The translations under genes and the position numbers were made by a program. This document shows positions 26,300-36,093 of a stretch of DNA of 64,000 nucleotides, piece after piece. Below the pieces are notes generated by a model. It saw nothing but the letters and a program-made list of their open reading frames with translations, was not told the DNA's origin and did not search any database. The DNA comes from Photobacterium pectinilyticum (GTDB lineage Bacteria > Pseudomonadota > Gammaproteobacteria > Enterobacterales > Vibrionaceae). The stretch spans positions 17,135 through 81,134 of the forward strand of contig NZ_JANEYT010000021.1 in assembly GCF_024357955.1 (NCBI RefSeq). Reading direction: 5' to 3'. Within the stretch, counting starts at the first letter, position 1. Each line of letters begins with the position of its first letter.

Positions 26300-29161
26300 T
26301 TAAAAAAGCGATTCGCCGAAATCTTCAATATCGCCTAGTTGTTGATGTATCTCGTCGATGGTTGCGCTCAGCGCTAACCGCAGTGCCGAGATGTCTTGCT
26401 GGCTTGGCCATTGGTTTTGCTTAAGCTGCTTTTCAACGAGCGTGGCGCTTTGTTGTACCTGGGTGGCACTGATGCTGCCTGATACACCTTTAAGTGAGTG
26501 GCTGATCAAAATGGCTTGCTCAAAATCCTTTTGCTCTATAGCGTCTTCTAACTGCTCAATATCACTCCCATGTTCAGTTGCAAACATTTTTAGGAATTGG
26601 GCTGCTATGGCACTGTCATTATCCATCATATCCAATAATGGGATTAGGTCGATATAGTGGAAATCTGCAGGGTCTAGGTTATCTGCAGAGCTTGGCGATT
26701 CTATTAATTCGCTGTCTAGCGGTGAGATATCCTGTGCTAAGGCTTCAACATTATTATCGGTTTCTGTCGTGTCGATGACTGGCACTGCATATTGGTCATG
26801 CAGCGATGCCATGCGGGTAATTTTGTGCTTGAAGCGTTGCAGGGCGTCAACCAGTTTTCGTTCGTCCAGCGGCTTGGTGATCATGCATTCCACCCCAGCC
26901 TTGAGCATATTGCGCTGGGTTTCGGCAAAGACATCGGCAGTGCAGGCAAATATCGGTGTTTCACTGGCAGGAGGGGGAAGCTGACGGATTCGCTGGGTCG
27001 CTTCGATACCATCCATCACGGGCATATGGTTATCCATTAAAATCAGGTCGAAGGCTTGGGTTTCCAGTATTTTCAATGCTTCGGCACCGTTTTCGGCAAT
27101 GGACGGAATAAAGCCCCTCTGCTTAAGAAAACTTTCAATGATCAGCACATTGAGGTGATTATCCTCGACGATCAGAACCTTGAGCCCTGCAAAAGCTTGA
27201 CTGTCAAAGGCAATATCATTGCTTTCTTCGGCAGTGAATTGCCCCGGTTGTAATATGACAGAGACATGGAAAGTCGAGCCTACTCCTTGCTCGCTGGAAA
27301 CAGACACTTGTCCGCGCATTAGTTGCGCCAACTGCTTGACGATACTCAATCCCAACCCTGTACCGCCAAAACGGCGGCTGGTCGATGCCTCGGCTTGGGC
27401 AAAAGGGTCGAATATTAGGTTGATGCGTTCGGTAGGGATCCCAATACCGCTATCGCTAATAGCAATGTGGAGGTATTGATCACCACTTGATTCCCCCGTG
27501 GTGAGTGATAGTGATACTGAGACCGTGCCTTTTTCGGTGAATTTAATCGCATTGCTGATGAGGTTAAAAAGGATCTGCCGGATCCGCGCCTTATCGGCAT
27601 AGAACCATTGGCGGCGGTCAAAGTCACACTGGATATCGAACTCGATGCCTTTTTCCTTCGCCAGCGAATAGTAGGTACTCTCGATGGCCCCAACCAGATC
27701 GGTAAAGCAGAAGTGGGTGGGATCAAGCTTCAATTGCCCCTGCTCAATCTTGGAGAAATCCAAAATATCGTTAAGCAGAGTCATCATGTGTTTACCTGAC
27801 TCGAGCAAGGTGCGCATATGTTGCTCTTGCTCCTTGTTGAGCTCAGTTTTTAGCAGTAACTGTGATAAACCCAGCATCCCGTTCATCGGAGTACGGATCT
27901 CATGGGATAGATTAGCCAGAAAAGCCGATTTAGCTCTGTCCGCAGATTCTGCCTTGTGCCGTGCTTGGTTTAGGCGTTTGGTATCTCTGGTGATTTTGTC
28001 GGCACCTTGATTCAATGCATCGTGCAGGACTTTGAATTCATAGGGGCCTTTGAACTGATTGCTACGTGAGTAATTGCCAAGTTTGAACTGGGCGGCCAAC
28101 CGGGTCAGCGCCGCAATAGGAACGGTGATGTGCTTGGTTAGCATTAAAGACAGTACGATGACGATACCGGCAGTAAACAGCAGTGTCAGCAGGAAATACT
28201 GTTGAAGGTAGTCGATGGTGGCTGTTACCGTGTGCTCGGGAGTGATGGAGGCGAGGTACCAGTTTGCTTGCCCCTCGAGATGGATATTGAGCGGAGCAAG
28301 CGTTGTGACCATCGCTTGCCCTTGGCGATTGTTAAAGCTGTGCAGGTCTTTTGAATTCTGGCTATCGAGTTGTTGGTTTCGCTGAGTATGATGAAACTGT
28401 TGGCGTATGTATGCCTGGAAATCGTCAAATATCGCTAGGTTCATTCCTTGGTGGCGGCCTGAAAGAATGATGTCGGCGTTGTGATTGATTAGCATGATGT
28501 AGTCGCTATTGCTGATCCGCTCGCCCAGGAATGTCAGTTGCGCGTTGAGCTCATCGAGTTGGTAGCGGATCACCAGATAGATTTCGTGTGTTTCATCGGC
28601 ATGATGCTGGTGGGTCACCGTACTGATGATATACAGGTAGGCAATATCGTTTTGGTATTGCGGTGGCGAGATCAGCAGTTTGGCTTTATCGCTGCTCAGC
28701 GTGATGAGCTGTTGGGTGATGTCTGCCAGTCCGGCTTGTTCCAGGGTTGTTTCAATGTTTGTTGGCAGCGTATCGGCAGAGCTAGCAACCGCTGTTAATG
28801 ATTGCTGACTTGCTTCGATTAAGTCAATTTGATTGAAGCTGGGATCAACCTCAGACAACTCCTTGAGATAGTTACTGATAAAGGTTCGTTGTTCTGGAGA
28901 GTGAGCTTCTCTATGTCCCAAGCTCGATAGTTCGAAAACAGGCGAGCTGGCGAGTTTGCGGATGCTCAACAAGCGCTGGGCGAGGATATCATCAAGGTTG
29001 TGCGCAGCTAATTCGGTGCGGCTGCTTAGCCCTTTGGCGATTTGCTCGGTTGCTACCGTTGTCAGTTTATCGCTGCTGAGCCAGTTATAGATAAAGGCCG
29101 GTACAATGCCGATAAACAGCATACTTCCGAGTATAATTGGCTTAATTTTATTGGGTATCAT
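26300..29161 (-). CDS. Hybrid sensor histidine kinase with receiver and Hpt domains
   Basis: Inner-membrane protein of 953 residues. A first membrane helix (about 8-28) and a second (about 320-345) enclose a ~290-residue periplasmic sensor that looks like a Cache-type domain. HAMP follows, then HisKA ([10 protein letters not shown], His about 420), HATPase (about 520-640), a receiver domain ([11 protein letters not shown] near 660, phospho-Asp in LILMDNHMP near 710) and a C-terminal Hpt domain ([11 protein letters not shown], His about 887). This is the layout of phosphorelay kinases such as ArcB or TorS. No response regulator with an output domain is adjacent, so its target is elsewhere. It lies just past tal-tkt. 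The signal is unknown. Confidence 0.9.
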   Translation of the reverse strand: MIPNKIKPIILGSMLFIGIVPAFIYNWLSSDKLTTVATEQIAKGLSSRTELAAHNLDDILAQRLLSIRKLASSPVFELSSLGHREAHSPEQRTFISNYLKELSEVDPSFNQIDLIEASQQSLTAVASSADTLPTNIETTLEQAGLADITQQLITLSSDKAKLLISPPQYQNDIAYLYIISTVTHQHHADETHEIYLVIRYQLDELNAQLTFLGERISNSDYIMLINHNADIILSGRHQGMNLAIFDDFQAYIRQQFHHTQRNQQLDSQNSKDLHSFNNRQGQAMVTTLAPLNIHLEGQANWYLASITPEHTVTATIDYLQQYFLLTLLFTAGIVIVLSLMLTKHITVPIAALTRLAAQFKLGNYSRSNQFKGPYEFKVLHDALNQGADKITRDTKRLNQARHKAESADRAKSAFLANLSHEIRTPMNGMLGLSQLLLKTELNKEQEQHMRTLLESGKHMMTLLNDILDFSKIEQGQLKLDPTHFCFTDLVGAIESTYYSLAKEKGIEFDIQCDFDRRQWFYADKARIRQILFNLISNAIKFTEKGTVSVSLSLTTGESSGDQYLHIAISDSGIGIPTERINLIFDPFAQAEASTSRRFGGTGLGLSIVKQLAQLMRGQVSVSSEQGVGSTFHVSVILQPGQFTAEESNDIAFDSQAFAGLKVLIVEDNHLNVLIIESFLKQRGFIPSIAENGAEALKILETQAFDLILMDNHMPVMDGIEATQRIRQLPPPASETPIFACTADVFAETQRNMLKAGVECMITKPLDERKLVDALQRFKHKITRMASLHDQYAVPVIDTTETDNNVEALAQDISPLDSELIESPSSADNLDPADFHYIDLIPLLDMMDNDSAIAAQFLKMFATEHGSDIEQLEDAIEQKDFEQAILISHSLKGVSGSISATQVQQSATLVEKQLKQNQWPSQQDISALRLALSATIDEIHQQLGDIEDFGESLF

Positions 29162-29302
29162 CCGTGAACTTCCATTTCATTGCAGCGTGCCCTTGGGCAA
29201 TACACCCATACGTTGGTACGAGTGTGATATATCTTCCATGAATTTATCAACAGGTACGTGGAAAGGAAGGGGAGAAATTGGATCTCCCCATCATTATTGG
29301 TA

Positions 29303-30793
29303 TTAGCTAAGAAGTTGCTCAAGGGTCAACGGTGTGGCAATCAACCCCATTTGTTGGGCCGGGGTGATGCCGTCTCTATCCTGGCGACATAAATTGTGCC
29401 AGGCGCGATAGATATCGAGTAAGGGCAACAGGCCACCCGGTCGCAGCTTACGCCGTGGTTCATTAATGAACTGGGCAAATTGATCTTGGAAGCGCTGCTG
29501 GTATTGCGTAATGGTCCTGTGGGTAGCAACCTCCAGCCATTTTCCTTCGTTATCTTTTTCGCCGCCTAAATGGCAGATCCCTTTACTGATGTCGTTTTTC
29601 CGGGTGAAAGCCCAGCGGTCCCGCCACCAACCCATTAGCACAATATCAATTCGCCCCGCATGTTGACCATGTTGCCATTCGGGATCGGTCTCGACATAAA
29701 TTGGGTGTATGGTTTTGTCTTTGATACGATCGCAAAAAATAGAGATACAGGCCGAGCGAAGCAAGGTTTCTTGCGGCATATAAATGGCAAGTTCTTCATT
29801 TTGTTCGAGCATTTGTTGCAAGTGCATATAATGTGCATACACGGTGTATTGCGGCCGGATCAAACAACCTTTAGAGGGGTAATTCAACCGAGGCTTGCTC
29901 GACAGCGGGTCTTCGAAATTTGGTCGTGCCATGATTTGACGGTATACCGCGTCGATATGGGCAAGTAACCCCTGTGGCATTGTGTTGGGAGCTTCAACAA
30001 GTTGTACCGGGGGAGGAGCCATAAACCGTGCCCCGTTACTGTAAGGGTCATGCCATTCGCTACACTCTTCGTGCTCATCGGGTTGGTAATTGATGTCTTG
30101 CGCCAATACGTAACCGGACTCAGCTTCACTGCTGGCCACCCAGAGCACACCGTTCCCGCTATTAGGCTGCAGTTCACTGATATCCGAGGCGAGTGCTAAC
30201 TGTGGTACATGTTTGACCAAGCGAGCATCAAACATAGCCAGTTGGCGGCGACAGCGGCTGGCAATATGCGATAGCTGATCGTAGAACGATTTGGGGTTCA
30301 TGTTCAGGCGGCGGCAGATATCCCTGACCGGATAGCCTGTGAATAGCATGGCTAACAATTTTTGCTGGATAAGGTTTTTGCTATTAAAACCCGACCAACG
30401 ATCGACAAAGGTCGCTTGGCAGCATTTGCAACGGTAGCGCTGGCGATCACCACTAAAACCAAAAGCGTGATAAAGGTGGCGGTGGGTCAGTACCGGTAGT
30501 CCAAGGTTTTCACAATCAGGGTTGCTGCAAGCCGGCATGCCGCTGCTTTGTTGTTGCTTGAGGCGTAAGGCTTCTTCCACGACGTCATGGTTATTGATGA
30601 TAGGAGGGAAAGCTCCGCACTCTTTGCAAACCAACATTGGTTTGTTCGGATTGTTGCGCTGAAGGACATAATGTTGAGGGTCGGTAGAACCAAAATGGAT
30701 GCAGCTGACGGTTTTACAATGATTAAGTTGGTGACCGTTACAGATTTGGGGAAGTAACGATGCGTCGTTGTCGATGCGGCGTGTATTCATCAT
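29303..30793 (-). CDS. Zinc-ribbon, HTH protein related to IS1-type transposases
   Basis: Protein of 496 residues. Two Cys clusters stand in the N-terminal third: CKECG near residue 60, and CSNPDC near 89 paired with CKCC near 120, like the zinc ribbons of InsA-type proteins. A helix-turn-helix follows (GYPVRDICRRLNMNPKSF). The middle region has acidic residues in DDE-like spacing (ASDISE; EAESGYV), but a catalytic triad cannot be confirmed. No terminal inverted repeats or target duplication flank it, so it looks like a resident gene derived from a transposase. An unknown regulator or nuclease is the alternative. Its ATG overlaps the stop of a possible 66-residue frame. Confidence 0.6.
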   Translation of the reverse strand: MMNTRRIDNDASLLPQICNGHQLNHCKTVSCIHFGSTDPQHYVLQRNNPNKPMLVCKECGAFPPIINNHDVVEEALRLKQQQSSGMPACSNPDCENLGLPVLTHRHLYHAFGFSGDRQRYRCKCCQATFVDRWSGFNSKNLIQQKLLAMLFTGYPVRDICRRLNMNPKSFYDQLSHIASRCRRQLAMFDARLVKHVPQLALASDISELQPNSGNGVLWVASSEAESGYVLAQDINYQPDEHEECSEWHDPYSNGARFMAPPPVQLVEAPNTMPQGLLAHIDAVYRQIMARPNFEDPLSSKPRLNYPSKGCLIRPQYTVYAHYMHLQQMLEQNEELAIYMPQETLLRSACISIFCDRIKDKTIHPIYVETDPEWQHGQHAGRIDIVLMGWWRDRWAFTRKNDISKGICHLGGEKDNEGKWLEVATHRTITQYQQRFQDQFAQFINEPRRKLRPGGLLPLLDIYRAWHNLCRQDRDGITPAQQMGLIATPLTLEQLLS

Positions 30794-30990
30794 GGCAGCC
30801 TAACCTTATCCATGGGCTTAAGCAACAAGCGCGTTATGTGTATGTGTTGGCAGGGGAGAGCCCATAAGGGGGTGGTACAGAGCAGGTATCCCCCCAGCTC
30901 TGTACCATTAGTTTCTACAACGAGCTTTGTCTTGGTATCTTCGCCGGCATTCCATCGCGAGTGCCATTCAAATTGTGTAAGACGCCACAT
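30790..30990 (-). CDS. Possible small protein upstream of the zinc-ribbon gene
   Basis: Frame of 66 residues (MWRLTQFEWHSRWNAGEDTK...) whose TGA overlaps the ATG of the next gene (ATGA), a sign of translational coupling. Against it, no Shine-Dalgarno precedes the start, and a strong hairpin (30873-30907) lies inside. No family recognised. Confidence 0.3.
   Translation of the reverse strand: MWRLTQFEWHSRWNAGEDTKTKLVVETNGTELGGYLLCTTPLWALPCQHIHITRLLLKPMDKVRLP
30873..30907. other. Perfect 11-bp hairpin
   Basis: TGGTACAGAGC and GCTCTGTACCA flank a 13-base loop rich in C. No T run follows on either strand, so it is not an ordinary terminator. It could be an RNA structure in the leader of the zinc-ribbon gene. 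Confidence 0.5.
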
Positions 30991-31156
30991 TTTACAAAAT
31001 GTTGAGCTGCTTGATAGCCAAACAAAACAATGCTGTAGAGACTAATAACTCTCACTATCTGTCATACCGATAACATCTGAGCAAATGGTATTGGTATGAA
31101 TGTGAACACTAAGGTGTGGCCGATGAATCGGGGTTACATCGACCACAGTAGGTTCG

Positions 31157-31867
31157 TTATAGCTTAATGGCCGTTTCCAGAGCAACATTCATCATCTGTG
31201 CAAAGGACTTCTGGCGATCTTCTGAGCTTAGTTTCTCTCCACGCTTGATGTGGTCTGATACTGTCAGGATAGTCAGTGCTTTCGCGCCCAACTCAGCGGC
31301 AACACCGTAGATACCCGCTGCTTCCATATCAACGCCTAGCATGCCTAGTTTTTCCATTTTGTCGAACAAGTCGGCTTCTGGGCTGTAGAACAGATCGGCA
31401 GAGAAAACGTTACCAACACGTACTGGTACGCTCTGTGCGCGAGCTTCATTAACGGCGGTTTCCAGTAGGCCGAAATCAGCAATGGCTGCAAAGTCGTGGT
31501 CGTTGAAGCGAATACGGTTAACTTTAGAGTCGGTCGACGCGCCCATACCAATGATCACATCCATCAGCTTAACGTCGTCGTGAACAGCCCCACAGCTACC
31601 TACGCGGATAATGTTCTTAACACCGAAATCTTTGATTAACTCGTGAACATAGATAGAGCACGATGGAATACCCATACCGTGGCCCATTACAGAAACACGC
31701 TGGCCTTTATAAGTACCGGTGTAACCGAACATATTACGAACGTCACAAACAAGTTGAACGTCTTCTAGGTAATTTTCTGCAATGAATTTTGCACGCAGTG
31801 GATCGCCTGGCATCAGGACTGTTTCTGCAAAATCACCAAGTTCAGCATTGATATGTGGGGTAGCCAT
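31157..31867 (-). CDS. deoD: Purine nucleoside phosphorylase DeoD
   Basis: Hexameric-type PNP of 236 residues that splits purine (deoxy)nucleosides with phosphate. The start [22 protein letters not shown], the phosphate loop [19 protein letters not shown] near 65 and the active-site Asp in TVSDHI near 204 match the family. GGAG lies 6 bases before the ATG. It follows the xapX-like gene by 64 bases and is probably read with it. Confidence 0.96.
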   Translation of the reverse strand: MATPHINAELGDFAETVLMPGDPLRAKFIAENYLEDVQLVCDVRNMFGYTGTYKGQRVSVMGHGMGIPSCSIYVHELIKDFGVKNIIRVGSCGAVHDDVKLMDVIIGMGASTDSKVNRIRFNDHDFAAIADFGLLETAVNEARAQSVPVRVGNVFSADLFYSPEADLFDKMEKLGMLGVDMEAAGIYGVAAELGAKALTILTVSDHIKRGEKLSSEDRQKSFAQMMNVALETAIKL

Positions 31868-31931
31868 AGTTCACTCCAGGAATGTTGTTTGTACGTTATG
31901 TTGTCGCCGTATCGTTTTTAAAAATGTGCGT

Positions 31932-32102
31932 TTAAGAGAAAAAACGTTCAACGATGCTTTGGTAGGCGACGCCACCAAGGTAAACACCGACGATTCCCAT
32001 AATGCCAGGTAGCACCGGTGGCGCTGGCAGTGGAAGTTTAATGGCCGAGAAAAATAGACCAACAATTAACCCTGCAAAAACCGCAAGCAGAATCTCATTC
32101 AT
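31932..32102 (-). CDS. XapX-domain small membrane protein
   Basis: Protein of 56 residues with two membrane helices. The pattern MNEILLAVFAGLIVGLFFSA then PAPPVLPGIMGIVGVYLGG is the XapX (DUF1427) family, often found beside nucleoside genes. The start is the ATG at 32102 with GAGGG 7 bases ahead. Upstream of deoD on the same strand, so a nucleoside-linked role is possible but unproven. Confidence 0.85.
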   Translation of the reverse strand: MNEILLAVFAGLIVGLFFSAIKLPLPAPPVLPGIMGIVGVYLGGVAYQSIVERFFS

Positions 32103-32216
32103 GTGTTTACCCTCTATATTGTTGTGTATTTCGACGTAGTTGGCTGCTCTTTTGGCGCCTTGACTCGCTGTGTCGTTTTGATGGATTAAAGTGTAAGCAA
32201 GGATGTGATGTAATCT

Positions 32217-32232
32217 CGCGATCATGATCACA
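32217..32232. promoter_or_regulatory. Possible CRP site upstream of xapX-deoD
   Basis: On the minus strand TGTGATCATGATCGCG fits TGTGA-N6-TCACA with a perfect first half and a 3/5 second half, about 115 bases upstream of the xapX ATG. Nucleoside genes are commonly under CRP control. Confidence 0.4.
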
Positions 32233-32539
32233 CTTTATTGAGCCGTTAATCAAAAATGAGGTGTTGATTACTAAATCTGTTGAAAAGGTGAGGGGTATCG
32301 TTTGCGCAGATGGTAATAGATATCTAGTGGTTGGATTTTGTTTTTGAGTTTAGTGTTTGAAATATTTGTATTTAATTCGTTTTTTGTTGATGTTTTCTAT
32401 CAATGAAAAACACTGAAACTATGTGAGTAAAAATGTGATGCTGTAATGGATTTCATTGGTGTTGATATCCATTGTGGGAACAAATATACCCACTAAAAAA
32501 ATAAAAGGTGATATCGGTTAAAGGGATTGCCAATTATTC
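32233..32539. other. AT-rich intergenic region
   Basis: About 300 bases between the xapX-deoD promoter and the 3' end of the lipoprotein gene. No frame, repeat copy or clear terminator seen. Confidence 0.45.
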
Positions 32540-33850
32540 TTACTGAGCGTCGCTGCTGTCGTCGACAATGGCGGAACGGCGAAAGATAGTCTTTCCTTGT
32601 TTGATGGTTTCGATAACTTTGATGTCTTTGATAAGCCCGGGAGCTATCGCTGTCGGGTTAGCAGAGAGGATCACGGCATCGGCCTGTTTTCCGGGTACCA
32701 GCTCACCTTTACTACCATCTTCAAAAAACTGGAAGGCTGCATGGGTGCTCATCGCCTGTAGGGCTTGCTGAGGGGTTAGGCGCAGCCCACTACCGATGAT
32801 CTCTCCTTCTGCTGTCACCCGATTGACAGCAGACCACAATGAGAAAACGGTATCAGCAGCCATTGGACCGGGGAAACAAATGTTGCTGGCGGGTAAACTA
32901 TCCTCTAATGCTTGCTTAATCGGGCTCTGGCCATTGGCACGCCTGAGACCGAGCTTTTCGATATCATCCTCTCCCTGCTGATAAATGTTGCTGGTGTCAA
33001 AGCAGCCGATCAATCCCAGCTTGGTATAATGCTGCAACTGGTTATTGCGCATATAGCGAGACATCACAACGACATGGCGTTGATTTTGTTCGGCATTGAG
33101 TTTTAGGTCATAGCCAGCTTGGATAATGGCATCGATAGCGGCATCGCCCATGGCATGGATAAAGAGTTGGAGCTCATTTTCGACAACTAATTGGAATACG
33201 CTGTAAAAGGTGCTGAAAGGCAACTGTGGTTCACTACGCCAATTCTGTTTAGGTAAGGCCGGGTTTTCTTGGTAAGGGTAAGCCATCCAAGCAGTGTAGT
33301 CTGATGCATCACCGTCAAGAGCCAGTGAAAAGCCGGCTACTTTTAGCTTGTTGTTGTACAAGCCAAAGGTGAATTGATCATTATCGACTAAGGCTTCTAT
33401 TTCACTGACATTGGGAATTGCGATGATATCTAACAGTAGCTCGTTAGCGTTAGCATGCTGAAGCAAGGCCACGAGTTCAGTGCTATTGATACCGATATCG
33501 ACCAGTGTTGTGATCCCTTGGCTGGCGAATGATAGCTGGGCTTGTTCAATGTCTGCTGTTTGTTCAAGGTGTTTGGAAAACTCACTGTTGCCGGCAAAAA
33601 AACCAGGGATCATGGTATTGCCGTCCAAATCGATGACTTCTGTAATATCACCTTGGTGGCGCATGACACCGATGCGGGTACCAATTGCTTGTACTTTACC
33701 GTTTTTGAATGAAATCGCAGTGACTTTCTCGGTATGAGCTGACAGGGTAAGGATGGTGCCGTTGATATAGATGGTATCGGCATCCGGTGTATCGTCTGTA
33801 CTGTCACAGCCACTCAGGACGAGCAAAACCAAGACGCAGAGATATCGCAT
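32540..33850 (-). CDS. Amidohydrolase-like (YtcJ-type) lipoprotein, probably non-catalytic
   Basis: Protein of 436 residues with a lipoprotein signal (LVLLVLSGCDST). The fold follows the YtcJ branch of amidohydrolases: the N-terminal beta part (YINGTILTLSA), VIDLDGNTMIPGF before the barrel, IHAMGDAAIDAI near residue 240, and the C-terminal GELVPGKQADAVIL. The metal-binding HxH that should follow MIPGF is missing (FFAGNSEFSKH), and the usual late Ser-Asp is replaced in ICFPGPMAADTV. Only the GDAAID region is well kept. It is therefore likely an exported binding or scaffold protein rather than a hydrolase. It appears monocistronic. Confidence 0.7.
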   Translation of the reverse strand: MRYLCVLVLLVLSGCDSTDDTPDADTIYINGTILTLSAHTEKVTAISFKNGKVQAIGTRIGVMRHQGDITEVIDLDGNTMIPGFFAGNSEFSKHLEQTADIEQAQLSFASQGITTLVDIGINSTELVALLQHANANELLLDIIAIPNVSEIEALVDNDQFTFGLYNNKLKVAGFSLALDGDASDYTAWMAYPYQENPALPKQNWRSEPQLPFSTFYSVFQLVVENELQLFIHAMGDAAIDAIIQAGYDLKLNAEQNQRHVVVMSRYMRNNQLQHYTKLGLIGCFDTSNIYQQGEDDIEKLGLRRANGQSPIKQALEDSLPASNICFPGPMAADTVFSLWSAVNRVTAEGEIIGSGLRLTPQQALQAMSTHAAFQFFEDGSKGELVPGKQADAVILSANPTAIAPGLIKDIKVIETIKQGKTIFRRSAIVDDSSDAQ

Positions 33851-34013
33851 GATATAGGCTACCCCTCCGGACAGTATGGTGAATGAAAACCTGTTTCATG
33901 AGTATAGGCAGAGTTGAGCTACGAGACGGAAAACAACAATAGAATTGGTAATTTGCTGTGATGCAAACTACGCATAATAAGGATGCGGTTAGAATTTTCG
34001 AAGGATAGGAACT

Positions 34014-34532
34014 ATGAGAAGACGAGGGTTAGTGGCGACGTTATTATTCTGTGCAGCGCCTGTTTCAGCAGATCTACTGGGCATTTCCGTCGGAGCGACG
34101 GTGGGGGGCGCTCGCGTTGAGTATCAGGGCAATGATGATACCAGTGTTGAGTATGGTATTAATGGAGCCTACCATATCAATGATATTTTTAGTGTTAATG
34201 CGGGTGTGGTGCAAGGAAGTGTAGACATAGACGCGCCGAACCAGGTGGCAAAAAATGAAATTGACTACACCTCATTCCCGTTAACGCTTCGGGCGGACTT
34301 ACCCTTGGTGATAGGCAGTGTGTACGGAAAACTCGGTACCAATTACTACGATTATGATGTCAGTCAACCAGGCCAGCCTAGAGAAAGTGAAGATGGGTGG
34401 GGGTTTGCCGGTGGTGCTGGGGTCGTTTTTTCCATGCTGCCATTTGTCGACCTTTCATTGAATTATGAATATCGTGATATGGGAGATGTGACCAATAATT
34501 CAATCCTATTTGGGGTCAGCGCTGGTCTTTAA
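34014..34532 (+). CDS. Outer-membrane beta-barrel protein
   Basis: Protein of 172 residues with a short signal peptide (about 1-19, ending PVSA). After it come alternating hydrophobic strands, as in 8-stranded barrels of the OmpA/Ail/OmpW size class, with family-like segments such as GGAGVVFSMLPFVDLSLNYEY. The last residues (GVSAGL) do not end in aromatic Phe as many barrels do. GGATAGGA lies ahead of the ATG. Function unknown. Confidence 0.7.
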   Translation: MRRRGLVATLLFCAAPVSADLLGISVGATVGGARVEYQGNDDTSVEYGINGAYHINDIFSVNAGVVQGSVDIDAPNQVAKNEIDYTSFPLTLRADLPLVIGSVYGKLGTNYYDYDVSQPGQPRESEDGWGFAGGAGVVFSMLPFVDLSLNYEYRDMGDVTNNSILFGVSAGL

Positions 34533-34728
34533 TATACTCAGTTATCCGCATTCGTATGGGCTGTCAGTGCGGGTTGCCTCCTGTCGTTTTTCTATCCGAT
34601 GAAATTGTGTCGATATCGGCATTGCAGAGGTATTTACCTCCTATTCAAAACAAGATTCTGATCACCATAATGAAGGGTGTTTTTTGGTATACTGAGGTTA
34701 GTCCAGAAAACACCCCCGGAGGTGCCCT

Positions 34729-35502
34729 ATGAGCAACTATGATCATTATCAATCCACAGTTGATCAGGTGTACCGGGCCATTATGCGAAAAGTCGCTAAG
34801 CCTTGGCATATCGAATATCTTCCTTCGATGGAAGGTAGCCAGCAAGCACTGAAACTCGTTTCTCCTAAAGGCACTATTTGTCAGCGCCTGACTTTACCCA
34901 CTTCATCTGCGCAGCAGTGCTGGCCAAATCAAAGTGATGTTAGTCAGCATATTACCGAGTTTGTAGTAAGGGGAGCCGCTCGCCTTGCTCCGCTTCGCCA
35001 GAGTGCATTTCGCAATAATTTCCCGTATTGGTTAGAAACATGCCTTCAGCAACTGCACGGCTTGTGTGATGCAAAAGAGAAGTTGGTCGATATGGTCAGC
35101 AATGCACGTTTCCCATTCCCAAGCCAAGTCAATATTGAAGGTAACTATTTGCCTTGCTGGGTATGGAACGAAGATCAGGGTTACATGGCGGTATCGGTCG
35201 TTGATCGCCGTACCGGACGTTTTACTGGGGTGCGCCATATTGAGTCCCAGCAATTGATAAGCCAAGAACGTTGGCTAGGTGCCCAGGTTATTGATTCGGT
35301 AGAAGAGTCTATTGATACTATCGATCACTATGTGAATGAGCTGATTCAATCACAGAAAAAGACTGATTTTGAAGAGCCAAGCCTGGCCGATGCGATTAGC
35401 AACCCGTGCGCGGCAACACTTAGTCCTGTAGCCAGTGTCGCATTGACGATGGCTGTGGTTGCTGGTTTCTTTATCACCTTTAAGTGGTTGCTCGGGTTCT
35501 GA
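34729..35502 (+). CDS. Unknown protein with C-terminal membrane anchor
   Basis: Protein of 257 residues with no signal peptide. The body is soluble. The last ~25 residues form one hydrophobic helix (VASVALTMAVVAGFFITF), so it is probably tail-anchored in the inner membrane with its body in the cytoplasm. A perfect GGAGG lies 8 bases before the ATG. I do not recognise the family. It ends at a strong terminator. Confidence 0.65.
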   Translation: MSNYDHYQSTVDQVYRAIMRKVAKPWHIEYLPSMEGSQQALKLVSPKGTICQRLTLPTSSAQQCWPNQSDVSQHITEFVVRGAARLAPLRQSAFRNNFPYWLETCLQQLHGLCDAKEKLVDMVSNARFPFPSQVNIEGNYLPCWVWNEDQGYMAVSVVDRRTGRFTGVRHIESQQLISQERWLGAQVIDSVEESIDTIDHYVNELIQSQKKTDFEEPSLADAISNPCAATLSPVASVALTMAVVAGFFITFKWLLGF

Positions 35503-35526
35503 TCCCTTAGTTTCTATCGTTTTGCT

Positions 35527-35574
35527 AAGCCTGCATTTTTCCCCTTACTATTATGGGGAGAAATGCGGGCTTTT
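35527..35574 (+). terminator. Terminator after the tail-anchored protein gene
   Basis: AAGCCTGCATTTTTCCCC and GGGGAGAAATGCGGGCTT pair over about 18 positions, followed by TTTT. Confidence 0.8.
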
Positions 35575-35661
35575 CCGCTGGTGATCGCTTAAGAGTACCT
35601 TGGGAATAACGGGGGTTTGGGATAAAATCGTCACCGAATTGATCGGAATAGGATGTAGAGC

Positions 35662-35868
35662 ATGCATAATTTATCATTGCTTTCAGAAGCAGAAAAAAAT
35701 CGGGTGGAACTGGATAAGCAAGCTTCTTACTCCGTTTGGCAGGTAAAGAATGGCAAGAAAGGCTATGAGGTTTTTGCCGAAGTGACTGGCAATATTGCTG
35801 ATGACGACGAACGAGAGTTCTTTGAGCAAGCGGTATCGAAATACAAGATCAAAATGGGTGTCGCATAA
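35662..35868 (+). CDS. DUF3283-like small protein
   Basis: Cytoplasmic protein of 68 residues. NLSLLSEAEKNRVELDKQAS and SVWQVKNGK followed by FFEQAVSKYK resemble the DUF3283 family of vibrios as I know it. Function unknown. A GGA-containing site precedes the ATG and a terminator follows. Confidence 0.7.
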   Translation: MHNLSLLSEAEKNRVELDKQASYSVWQVKNGKKGYEVFAEVTGNIADDDEREFFEQAVSKYKIKMGVA

Positions 35869-35941
35869 GCTTCAATCGTGTCATCGCTAGTGGCAAATGG
35901 TTACTATGTTTGTCATTTTTATTTATTCAGATCATGATTAT

Positions 35942-35964
35942 AAGGCGCGGTACGCGCCTTTTTT
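35942..35964 (+). terminator. Intrinsic terminator
   Basis: AAGGCGCG-GTA-CGCGCCTT then TTTT, about 75 bases past the DUF3283-like gene. Confidence 0.88.
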
Positions 35965-36093
35965 GATTCAGTTTGATATGTTAGCGCACGGTATTATTTT
36001 GGCGTTGGCATATTGCTTTTTGGCATGAAGTTGCCCGGAAGAATGTGTAAACGAGCTAGGGAAAAGCCCTTGCTCGGGCAAAAGGAAGACGTA

